Assembly (NCBI GenBank): GCA_026994095.1
Contig: JALWRU010000424.1
Location: 1 to 12,434, forward strand
DNA length: 12,434 nt
Origin: Nitrospira sp.
GTDB lineage: Bacteria > Nitrospirota > JACRHL01
Direction: 5' to 3'
Both the position numbers and the translations under genes were made by a program. Under the pieces are notes generated by a model. That model searched no databases. It saw only the letters and a list, made by a program, of their open reading frames with translations, and was not told where the DNA came from. The first letter of the stretch is position 1; the number at the start of each line of letters is the position of its first letter. This document shows, piece after piece, positions 6,314 through 12,383 of this stretch.

Positions 6314-8197
6314 ATGAATGCCCTGCCGACCATTCAGGTGATTGTGGTGGGGGGTGGCCACGCGGGTGCAGAGGCAGCCGCAGCGGCGGCGCGCATGGGT
6401 TGCAAGACCGTGCTGATTACCCAGCAGATCAACGCCATCGGTCGCATGAGCTGCAACCCGGCGGTGGGCGGCATCGCCAAGGGCCATCTGGCCCGCGAGA
6501 TCGACGCCCTGGGTGGGCTGATGGGGCAGGTCACCGACCGGGCCGGGATCCAGTTCAAGATGCTCAATACCCGCAAGGGTCCGGCGGTACGTGCCCTGCG
6601 CGCACAGGTCGACAAGTACGCCTACAGCGCCACCATGCGACAGCTACTGGCCGGGATCGACAACCTGTCCATTGCTGAGGCGACGGTAGAGCAGTTGCTG
6701 GTAGAAGATGGCCGCATCCACGGGGTGGTCACCGATACCCTGGGCACCATCTACGCCGATGCGGTCATTCTCACCACCGGCACCTTTTTGCGCGGACGTA
6801 CCTTTATCGGTATGGAGTCCCTGTCCGAAGGACGGGTGGGCGAAGCCCCGGCGGAGCAGCTATCGGAGTCGTTTACTTCACTTGGCTTTGCACTGGGCCG
6901 TTTGAAGACCGGTACCCCGCCCCGGCTGCATCGTGAGAGTATCGATTTTAGTCGTACCGAGGCCCACTGGGGTGACGATACCCCGCGCTTTTTCAGCCAC
7001 GCCACCCGTGCCACTCATCTGCAGCAGATTGCCTGTCACCTGACCTGGACCAACGACGCCACCCATCAGTTGATTCGTGACAATCTGCACCAGTCGCCCA
7101 TGTACAGCGGTCGTATCACCGGCATCGGCCCGCGTTACTGCCCGTCGATTGAAGACAAGGTGGTGCGTTTTGCCGACCGGGACCGGCATCAGGTCTTTTT
7201 AGAGCCGGAGGGGCTGGAGTCGGACTCCTATTATGTGAACGGCGTCTCCACCAGCCTGCCCGCCGATATTCAGTTGCAGATGGTGCATACCATTCCCGGT
7301 CTGGAGGCGGCCACCATGCGGCGGCCCGGTTATGCGGTGGAGTACGACTATGTGCCGCCCACCCAACTCAAGAGTACGTTGGAGACCCGTGCGGTGGCCG
7401 GGCTGTACCACGCCGGGCAGCTTAACGGAACGTCGGGCTACGAAGAGGCCGCCGCGCAGGGGTTGATGGCCGGGATCAATGCGGCGCTGGCACTGACCGG
7501 GCGCGAGCCGCTTGTCTTGGGCCGGGATCAGGCCTATATCGGGGTATTGATTGACGATCTGGTCACTCAGGGGACCGCAGAGCCCTACCGCATGTTCACC
7601 TCCCGCGCCGAGTACCGCCTGCTGCTGCGGCACGACAATGCCGACCGCCGCCTCTGCACCATCGCCTATCGTTTGGGGTTGATGGACGAGGCTGCATTTG
7701 GCTGTTTTATGGATAAGGAACGGCAGATTGAAGATGAACTGGCGCGCCTGAAAAAGGTCCGGGTGGGGCAGCTTCCTGCACCCGAAACGGCCCCCCAAAC
7801 TGCCACAGTTCCGGTCATCGACGCGGGCACGACGTTGGCACAACTGCTGCGTCGACCGGGGGTGCATTACACCACCCTGCACGGCTGGGACCCGGCGGCC
7901 ACCACCGATGCAGCGGTGATGGAGGCGGTGGAGGTGGCGCTCAAATACGCCGGCTATATCCAGCGCGAAGAAGAGCGCATTGCCCGCACCCGTGACATGG
8001 AGTCCCGCGCCATTCCCGATGATTTTGAGTTTGCCACGGTGGCCGGGTTGTCTTGTGAAGTGGTGGAAAAGTTGACCGCCATTGGCCCGGCCACGGTGGG
8101 TCAAGCCAGCCGTATCTCCGGGGTGACCCCGGCGGCCATCTCGTTACTATTGGTGGCCCTGCAACGCCACAGTCCGCGCCCACAGGCCACCGCCTGA
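6314..8197 (+). CDS. mnmG: tRNA uridine-5-carboxymethylaminomethyl(34) synthesis enzyme MnmG (GidA)
   Basis: FAD-dependent subunit that with MnmE installs the carboxymethylaminomethyl (or aminomethyl) group on wobble uridine 34 of certain tRNAs. The protein is 627 aa against 629 in E. coli, with the FAD loop GGGHAG at residues 13-18, matching the remembered E. coli numbering. Other marks: RMSCNPAVGGIAKGH (44-58), KTGTPPRL (198-205), GPRYCPSIEDK with conserved Cys276, AGQLNGTSGYEEAAAQG (367-383), FTSRAEYRLLLRHDNAD (about 433-449) and the C-terminal GQASRISGVTPAAIS. A start at 6302 (four residues longer) is possible; neither ATG has a clear Shine-Dalgarno. The 6314 ATG is preferred for its fit to the family N-terminus. 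rsmG follows after 8 bp, the classic gidA-gidB pair. Confidence 0.95.
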   Translation: MNALPTIQVIVVGGGHAGAEAAAAAARMGCKTVLITQQINAIGRMSCNPAVGGIAKGHLAREIDALGGLMGQVTDRAGIQFKMLNTRKGPAVRALRAQVDKYAYSATMRQLLAGIDNLSIAEATVEQLLVEDGRIHGVVTDTLGTIYADAVILTTGTFLRGRTFIGMESLSEGRVGEAPAEQLSESFTSLGFALGRLKTGTPPRLHRESIDFSRTEAHWGDDTPRFFSHATRATHLQQIACHLTWTNDATHQLIRDNLHQSPMYSGRITGIGPRYCPSIEDKVVRFADRDRHQVFLEPEGLESDSYYVNGVSTSLPADIQLQMVHTIPGLEAATMRRPGYAVEYDYVPPTQLKSTLETRAVAGLYHAGQLNGTSGYEEAAAQGLMAGINAALALTGREPLVLGRDQAYIGVLIDDLVTQGTAEPYRMFTSRAEYRLLLRHDNADRRLCTIAYRLGLMDEAAFGCFMDKERQIEDELARLKKVRVGQLPAPETAPQTATVPVIDAGTTLAQLLRRPGVHYTTLHGWDPAATTDAAVMEAVEVALKYAGYIQREEERIARTRDMESRAIPDDFEFATVAGLSCEVVEKLTAIGPATVGQASRISGVTPAAISLLLVALQRHSPRPQATA

Positions 8198-8205
8198 CCG
8201 ATTCG

Positions 8206-8811
8206 TTGCAGCAACGGGCGGCCCGTTTAGGGGTGTCGCTGGATGCGGACCAGTATGAGCGTCTGCACGCCTACGCGGCGCTGGTGATCCACTGGGGTGC
8301 GCGCATCAACCTGACCGGCGCGGCGGATGTTGCCACCTTTTTAAATCGGTATGTGATGGGTGCGCTGGCGCTGGCACCTCACCTGTCATTGACTCCACAA
8401 AGCCGTTGGGCCGACGTGGGCTCCGGGGCCGGGTTGCCCGGTATTCCATTGGCGATTGTGGCCCCGGACAGTCACTGGCTGCTGCTGGAGCCTCGCGGCA
8501 AGCGGTGGGCCTTTTTGGTTCAGGCGGTGCATGAACTGGGATTGTCGCAGGTGACGCCGTTACAGGAACGGCTGGAATACGCCGGAGTTGCACCAGAATC
8601 GCTGGATGGGGTGGTCTGCCGGGCCTTGGGGCCAGAGATTTTGCAGACCGAATCGTGGCTTAAACCCGGCGGTGTGATCGGCACCCACGGAGAGGCCGAC
8701 AAGGGGCGTTGGCCGGAGGCAACTGTGCCGCCCGGTTTATCGGCAGAGGCACCGATTGAACTGGCTCTGGAACCGCCCCAGCACCTGGTGTTGTTTCGCA
8801 GGCAGGGGTAG
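8206..8811 (+). CDS. rsmG: 16S rRNA (guanine-527-N7)-methyltransferase RsmG (GidB), divergent
   Basis: SAM-dependent enzyme that methylates N7 of G527 in 16S rRNA; its loss commonly gives low-level streptomycin resistance. The protein is 201 aa (E. coli 207). Recognisable: INLTGA (34-39), SAM loop DVGSGAGLPGIPLAIV (70-85), GKRWAFLVQAVHELGL (98-113) and CRALG (138-142). Unusual: the block RHILDS in E. coli is RYVMGA here (48-53), losing the His and Asp-Ser, and the usual LKG near the end of the fold is THG (160-162). It starts at a TTG 8 bp after mnmG with no Shine-Dalgarno, so translation probably depends on coupling to mnmG. Frame and length are intact, so it is a divergent gene rather than a visible pseudogene. 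It ends 27 bp from a convergent gene. Confidence 0.88.
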   Translation: MQQRAARLGVSLDADQYERLHAYAALVIHWGARINLTGAADVATFLNRYVMGALALAPHLSLTPQSRWADVGSGAGLPGIPLAIVAPDSHWLLLEPRGKRWAFLVQAVHELGLSQVTPLQERLEYAGVAPESLDGVVCRALGPEILQTESWLKPGGVIGTHGEADKGRWPEATVPPGLSAEAPIELALEPPQHLVLFRRQG

Positions 8812-8838
8812 TGCTACTTGCCGCAACGGTTCAGCCGA

Positions 8839-9606
8839 TCAGGCAAAATCCCGACGGCCAAACAGCCAACCGGCAGCCGCCAGCAGCGCACCGGTGTAGG
8901 CGACCGCATACAGCAGCGCCAGCGTCAACGCACCAAAACCGACGGGCAGATGGTAGAGGGCCTGGGTTTTGAAGCTGAACAACTCCAGATTGGGCACGAC
9001 ATAGTAGATCGCCTGAGTGATGGCGTGGACCATGCCGTCTTCGCTGTTGGCGCCCATCTGCGCCAGCCCCTTGGACAGGTGGCCGATCACAAACACCCCC
9101 AAAGTAAACATGCCCGACAGAAACGGCCCGGACACCACTGAAAATAGCAGGGCGACTGCTGACAGTAGCGCCAACTCCACCCAGATCATCATCAGCGCCA
9201 CCACCGTGGCAGTGCCGACGGTTCCGCCGAACATGATGGTAGCAATCGATACCAGCGAGCCCATCACCCCCACCAGTAAGGCCAGTGTCAGCAGTAATCC
9301 GACATATTTTCCCAGCAAAAACCCCAATCGACTGACCGGCTTGGCCAGCACCACATAGACCGTGCGCCGGGCGATCTCCCGCGCCATTGCAGAGACCCCC
9401 AGATAGACGGCGATCAGCGCGCCGAATACCTCGACTCCCAGCAGCCCCAGGTTGAACACGACCCGACCTTCCATCGCTACGGTAAATTTATCCACCACGG
9501 CGGCGACCATGAGCAGGGCCACCATGAAAAACAGCAGGCTGTACATGACCCGGTTGCGCAGGGCCTCCCGGTAAGTCACTTTGGCAATGGCAAGTATCTG
9601 GTTCAT
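8839..9606 (-). CDS. ABC-2 type transporter permease (PilI-like position)
   Basis: A 255-aa inner-membrane protein with about six hydrophobic segments (roughly residues 19-40, 55-78, 100-125, 133-158, 162-180, 225-250). The cytoplasmic start AKVTYREALRNRVMYSLLF and the loop EIARRTVYVVLAKPVSRLGFLLGKY, just after the second segment, are typical of ABC-2 permeases of the NosY/GldF kind. Its ATG overlaps the stop of the ATPase gene (ATGA, 9603-9606), so the two subunits are translationally coupled. It is the last gene of the pilin locus. In M. xanthus the permease PilI occupies the corresponding place after pilA-pilG-pilH and is needed for type IV pili; that functional equivalence here is inference from order. 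A stand-alone exporter unrelated to pili is the alternative. Confidence 0.88.
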   Translation of the reverse strand: MNQILAIAKVTYREALRNRVMYSLLFFMVALLMVAAVVDKFTVAMEGRVVFNLGLLGVEVFGALIAVYLGVSAMAREIARRTVYVVLAKPVSRLGFLLGKYVGLLLTLALLVGVMGSLVSIATIMFGGTVGTATVVALMMIWVELALLSAVALLFSVVSGPFLSGMFTLGVFVIGHLSKGLAQMGANSEDGMVHAITQAIYYVVPNLELFSFKTQALYHLPVGFGALTLALLYAVAYTGALLAAAGWLFGRRDFA

Positions 9607-10547
9607 CCGGCACGCTCCACAGCATCCAGCTCTGACATAAACAGGTGCTCAAGGCTCTGCCGATGGGGGGTGACCGACACCACCTTGCCACCGGCGGCCA
9701 GCACCGCCTGAATATCGGTATCACAACTCTCTTCGGTCACCCGCACATGCACCAGCCCGTCGCGCTCTTCGGTGTGGGTGCCGGGTAGTACGAACTCCTG
9801 CGGCAGGCCGCTGATAATCAGCTCCACCTCGGTGACCTCCGGGGTGAGCAGTTCCGACAGGGGGCCAATGCTGCGGATGGAACCCTGCACCAGAATCGCC
9901 ACCTGATCGCAGATGGCTTCTGCATCTGACAGTACGTGGGTGGAGAAGAACACCGTCTTGCCGCGTCGTTTCAGCTCCAGCATGATGTCTCGCACCAGCT
10001 TGCGCCCAGCCGGGTCGAGGCCGCTCATGGGCTCGTCCAGCACTACCAGATCCGGGTCGCCGATCAACGCCTGAGCCAGACCGATACGCTGTAACATGCC
10101 CTTGGAGAAGGTCTGCAAGCGGACATCTTCGGTGCCCTCCAGCCCCACCCAGTTCATTAATTCGGCCGCCCGCCCGGCGGTCTCTTTTGGGTCCAGCCCG
10201 CACAGTTGGCCGTGAAAGGCCAAAAATTCACTGGCTGTCAGATAGTCGTAAAAATAGGGGTGCTCCGGCAGATACCCCACCCGTCGCCGAATCTCCAGGT
10301 CGCCGGGTGAGCCGCCAAACAGTGCCACACTGCCGCTGGTAGGAGCCACCAGCCCCAGTAGCATTTTAATGGTGGTGGTTTTGCCCGCGCCGTTATGGCC
10401 CAGATAGCCAAACAGGCTACCGGCAGGGACCGTCATGGAGACCTCACGAACGACATCGGTTTGACGCATCAGGAAGCCAGACCGGTAGGACTTGGCCACG
10501 TCGTTCATCTGAATGGCAATGTCGGTTACATTGGCCAGCGTACTCAT
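9603..10547 (-). CDS. ABC transporter ATP-binding protein (PilH-like position)
   Basis: A 314-aa cytoplasmic ATPase that should power the permease encoded next. Motifs: Walker A GHNGAGKT (50-57), YLPE in place of the Q-loop glutamine (92-95, common in ABC-2 ATPases), signature FSKGMLQR (147-154; FSKGM instead of LSGGQ is usual in this subfamily), Walker B LVVLDEP (167-173), D-loop SGLDP (175-179) and H-loop His204 (FFSTHVLSDAEA). After about residue 225 comes a C-terminal regulatory domain found in CcmA/NatA-like proteins. The ATG at 10547 overlaps the upstream TPR-like gene's stop (ATGA), with CAGGAG seven bases before it. Both junctions of this gene are overlapping, so TPR-like protein, ATPase and permease are very likely one complex. 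Substrate unknown; a role in pilus assembly or pilin processing is inferred from context. Confidence 0.92.
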   Translation of the reverse strand: MSTLANVTDIAIQMNDVAKSYRSGFLMRQTDVVREVSMTVPAGSLFGYLGHNGAGKTTTIKMLLGLVAPTSGSVALFGGSPGDLEIRRRVGYLPEHPYFYDYLTASEFLAFHGQLCGLDPKETAGRAAELMNWVGLEGTEDVRLQTFSKGMLQRIGLAQALIGDPDLVVLDEPMSGLDPAGRKLVRDIMLELKRRGKTVFFSTHVLSDAEAICDQVAILVQGSIRSIGPLSELLTPEVTEVELIISGLPQEFVLPGTHTEERDGLVHVRVTEESCDTDIQAVLAAGGKVVSVTPHRQSLEHLFMSELDAVERAG

Positions 10548-11251
10548 TGTAACTCCTGCAAACGTTGTTGAAAGCGGCGTCGATCGGCCGGGTTTTCGGT
10601 GGCGGAACTCATACGACGAAGCAACTCTCTTGCCATTTCTACGTTGTGCTCCTGGTCCCGAAACCGTTCCGCCAACTGGCCGATGTAGGGCGGCGGGCCT
10701 TCCATGGCTGCGGCTTGCTCAAAATGGTCGGCTGCAGCGAGGAAGTCGGTTCGCATAAAGAAGTCGTTAAACCCCATGTAAAACAGGTATCTCCAGTTGT
10801 CAGGGAAGCGGGTTAAACCAAGTTCCAGCAACCGGTCGCTCAGGTCGGCCCGGCCTGCATGCACTGTCAATTGCAAGGCCCCTACGGCGTAGGCCGGCTC
10901 AAAACGAGGGTCTAGTGTGGCGGTGCGTTCGATCATATCAAACAGGTGCTGGGCACCGGTGTCGGTTTTCAGTTCCTCTAATGAAACCGCCATTGCACGC
11001 ATCCAGTACAGGTCAGCCATAAAGGGCCAGCGGTCGCCAGCAAGCTGTTGCCACTGGTCCGCGCTTAACAGCGGCGACATGGCGTGTTCCTGCGTGGCAA
11101 CGGCTTCAGATCGCTCGGGATAAACCCCCAAAATCCCCGCGGCGGTACTCCAGCAGAGGAGCATCACCAGCGGGGCTGTGAGGTAGGGGGCAATGGCTCG
11201 CCACCCCCCGGTAAAGCGGGCGGCGTCACGCACGCTAATCATTTGTGACAC
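10544..11251 (-). CDS. Membrane-anchored TPR-like protein of the pilin locus (PilG-like position)
   Basis: A 235-aa protein with one hydrophobic segment near the N-terminus (residues about 19-42, YLTAPLVMLLCWSTAAGIL) and no signal-peptidase site that I can see. A helical, TPR-like domain (about 75-200) follows, with repeats such as LFDMIERTATLDPRFEPAYA, LLELGLTRFPDNWRYLFYMG and AADHFEQAAAMEGPPPYIG. The start is GTG at 11251 with GGAG seven bases before it; an ATG three codons later is possible. The gene begins 16 bp after the second pilin stop and overlaps the ATPase start. It is not a family I can name. Position and anchoring suggest an accessory subunit of the ABC machine, as M. xanthus pilG is to pilHI, but I cannot claim sequence homology to PilG. 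Confidence 0.75.
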   Translation of the reverse strand: MSQMISVRDAARFTGGWRAIAPYLTAPLVMLLCWSTAAGILGVYPERSEAVATQEHAMSPLLSADQWQQLAGDRWPFMADLYWMRAMAVSLEELKTDTGAQHLFDMIERTATLDPRFEPAYAVGALQLTVHAGRADLSDRLLELGLTRFPDNWRYLFYMGFNDFFMRTDFLAAADHFEQAAAMEGPPPYIGQLAERFRDQEHNVEMARELLRRMSSATENPADRRRFQQRLQELQ

Positions 11252-11267
11252 GATCGGTCTCCGTGAA

Positions 11268-11687
11268 TTAACAGGCAGGCCCTACGTTGGTAATGTCGTT
11301 GCAGGTCTGCGTCGGTTCTGACGACGCCTCGGTGATCACCCAGCGATCGAGGGTGGCGTCATTGTCCAGATTGGCGGTCACGGTGGCGGTATAGCCGGAG
11401 GCGCTTACCCCAGTAAAGACGGTGGTGCTATACACCCGGTTGCCGACCATGTCCACATTGATCTGTGCCTCGGAATTGCCGTAGGTGCTGTTTTCACCAA
11501 AGTAGATGGCCTGGCCGGTATAGACCGCGCTCAAGACCTCTTCAGCCTCCACCTGGCGGCTGGCCATGGCATTGTTTTGAAACCTGGGAATGGCGATGGA
11601 TGCCAGCACGCCGATGATGGCGACCACAATCATCAATTCGATGAGGGTAAAACCGTAATCATCATTTTTCGATGTAAATCGCTGCAT
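11268..11687 (-). CDS. Type IV prepilin-like protein, cysteine-containing second pilin
   Basis: A 139-aa class III prepilin. Leader of 12 residues ending in Gly (DDYG), then the methylated N-terminal helix FTLIELMIVVAIIGVLASIA with Glu at +5. PilD would cut G|F and methylate the Phe. The globular part is short and contains YTGQAIYFGENSTYG, a near-C-terminal DATLDRWVI and two cysteines (129 and 139, the last residue) likely to form the C-terminal disulfide loop. The major pilin candidate upstream has none. An ATG at 11702 would give a 17-residue leader; neither start has a good Shine-Dalgarno, and the shorter leader is preferred. The gene follows a strong terminator-like hairpin, so it is probably made at a lower level than the first pilin. 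It could be a minor pilin, a tip subunit or an alternate major pilin. Confidence 0.88.
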   Translation of the reverse strand: MQRFTSKNDDYGFTLIELMIVVAIIGVLASIAIPRFQNNAMASRQVEAEEVLSAVYTGQAIYFGENSTYGNSEAQINVDMVGNRVYSTTVFTGVSASGYTATVTANLDNDATLDRWVITEASSEPTQTCNDITNVGPAC

Positions 11688-11705
11688 ACCGTTACCGCGC
11701 ATTCT

Positions 11706-11753
11706 AAAAAAAGGGGAAAGTTGGCCCTCCGGGAGAGATCCTCCCGGAGGGCC
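11706..11753 (-). terminator. Intrinsic terminator/attenuator between the two pilin genes
   Basis: A perfect 13-bp inverted repeat (11723-11735 and 11741-11753; stem GGCCCTCCGGGAG) with a 5-nt loop. On the minus strand it is followed by AACTTTCCCC and then seven T (11706-11712). It starts 20 bp after the first pilin stop and ends just before the second pilin start. The arrangement fits partial termination that keeps the first pilin abundant and the downstream accessory genes low. The T tract is about 10 nt past the stem, so leakage is likely. Confidence 0.75.
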
Positions 11754-11773
11754 GTCGCTTTCGCTCGTCAGTA

Positions 11774-12202
11774 TTAGCCAGTCACGTCGTTAGTCGTGTT
11801 AGCAGCCTGACGGGTCAGGTCGGAAATGACCCAGGTATCAATGGTGGCATCGCCATCGATGTTACCCGTCGCCTGTGCAGACCAGGCAGAACCGACCGGA
11901 GCGGTACCAGCCGGTACCAGCAGGGTGTAGTACTGCGGGGTGGCAGCAGGCTGGAAGCCCAATAGCGTGCTCCACAAGGTGGCGCCAGCGCCGGTGGCGT
12001 TCACGTAGGCGTTGTTCTGGGCGAAGAATGCCACCTCAGAGGTATAGATACCCGACAGCAGCACACGTGCTTCCGACTGGGAGGACTGCGCCTGATAGCG
12101 CAGGAAGTTCGGAATCGCCACGGCGGCCAAAATACCGATGATGGCCACAACGATCATCAACTCGATCAGGGTAAAACCCTTTTCATTTTTCTGTTTCAAC
12201 AT
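11774..12202 (-). CDS. pilA: Type IV major pilin candidate (PilA-like)
   Basis: A 142-aa prepilin with a 9-residue positively charged leader (MLKQKNEKG), then FTLIELMIVVAIIGILAAVA with Glu at +5, so processing by prepilin peptidase after Gly9 gives a 133-residue mature pilin. The helix continues as IPNFLRYQAQSSQSEARVLL and SGIYTSEVAFFAQNNAY, resembling M. xanthus PilA (FQARSKQSEA and YTAQKSFFSEKDRY as remembered). The C-terminus has GNIDGDATIDTWVISD, again like the NEATFDDWVI segment of that protein. There are no cysteines, so no disulfide-bounded D-region. The ATG at 12202 has AAGGAA (12211-12216) eight bases upstream. First gene after a sigma-54 promoter and followed by a terminator, as expected for the abundant subunit. 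The exact ortholog name is an inference. Confidence 0.9.
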   Translation of the reverse strand: MLKQKNEKGFTLIELMIVVAIIGILAAVAIPNFLRYQAQSSQSEARVLLSGIYTSEVAFFAQNNAYVNATGAGATLWSTLLGFQPAATPQYYTLLVPAGTAPVGSAWSAQATGNIDGDATIDTWVISDLTRQAANTTNDVTG

Positions 12203-12223
12203 GTTACTTGTTCCTTACCTTAC

Positions 12224-12235
12224 TTCTAATTAGAA
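12224..12235. repeat. Perfect 12-bp palindrome upstream of the pilin ribosome binding site
   Basis: TTCTAATTAGAA is identical on both strands, 22-33 bp upstream of the pilin ATG and downstream of the structured leader. It could be an operator for a dimeric regulator or a small AU-rich hairpin near the ribosome binding site. It matches no operator I know. Confidence 0.4.
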
Positions 12236-12241
12236 ACGGGT

Positions 12242-12333
12242 CGTACCGAAAGACCTGCTCTGTTCATTCATCGTCACCAGCACCCAATCCCTTGAGTGCG
12301 CCCTTCTCGTCAGGATGAATCGCCTTCGGTACG
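12242..12333 (-). ncRNA. Structured 5' leader of the pilin mRNA (three nested inverted repeats)
   Basis: In the minus-strand transcript three helices nest in order. P1: 11 bp with one G-U, arms 12323-12333 and 12242-12252. P2: ATTCATC/GATGAAT, 7 bp, arms 12314-12320 and 12266-12272. P3: GCACTC/GGGTGC, 6 bp with one G-U, arms 12294-12299 and 12280-12285, closing an 8-nt loop. Unpaired stretches of about 14 and 7 nt separate P2 from P3. I looked for the c-di-GMP-I core (GCACAGGGCAAACC, GCAAAGCC) known before pilin genes elsewhere and do not see it. Function is unknown; a riboswitch, a protein-binding leader or an mRNA-stabilising element are all possible. Confidence 0.5.
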
Positions 12334-12367
12334 CTAATCACCAAATGCGAATCCTGGGAGGGGTTAC

Positions 12368-12383
12368 AGCAAGGTCTGTGCCA
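12368..12383 (-). promoter_or_regulatory. Sigma-54 (RpoN) promoter of the pilin operon
   Basis: Minus strand TGGCACAGACCTTGCT matches the -24/-12 consensus TGGCACNNNNNTTGCW at every fixed position with correct spacing. Transcription would start near 12357, about 155 nt before the pilin ATG. Sigma-54 control by a PilS/PilR-type activator is the rule for pilA genes in gammaproteobacteria and in M. xanthus. The activator's enhancer sites would lie beyond the right edge. Confidence 0.85.

Noticed and set aside
7199..8104. Antisense open frame of about 301 codons inside mnmG
   Set aside because: Low-complexity Gly/His/Arg-rich translation with no recognisable domain, antisense to well-conserved MnmG motifs.
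8818..8846. Bidirectional terminator between the convergent rsmG and permease genes
   Set aside because: A broken TTGCC/GGCAA hairpin with an inner CGG/CCG is present, but neither side has a T tract and it overlaps the permease C-terminus.
9484..9494. DnaA-box-like TTATCCACC
   Set aside because: One mismatch, isolated, inside the permease coding sequence, with no cluster or AT-rich unwinding region.
12257..12320. Hammerhead-ribozyme-like CTGACGA in the pilin leader
   Set aside because: The flanking helix exists, but the GAAA core strand and the NUH cleavage triplet are missing.
12203..12357. c-di-GMP-I (GEMM) riboswitch in the pilin leader
   Set aside because: Searched by eye for the conserved core strings of that class on the minus strand; none is present, and the helix arrangement is concentric rather than the paired-helix GEMM fold.
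12363..12368. RstA half-site (GTTACA) next to the sigma-54 promoter
   Set aside because: Only one half-site is present, with no partner at 10 or 11 bp, so it is not distinguishable from chance.
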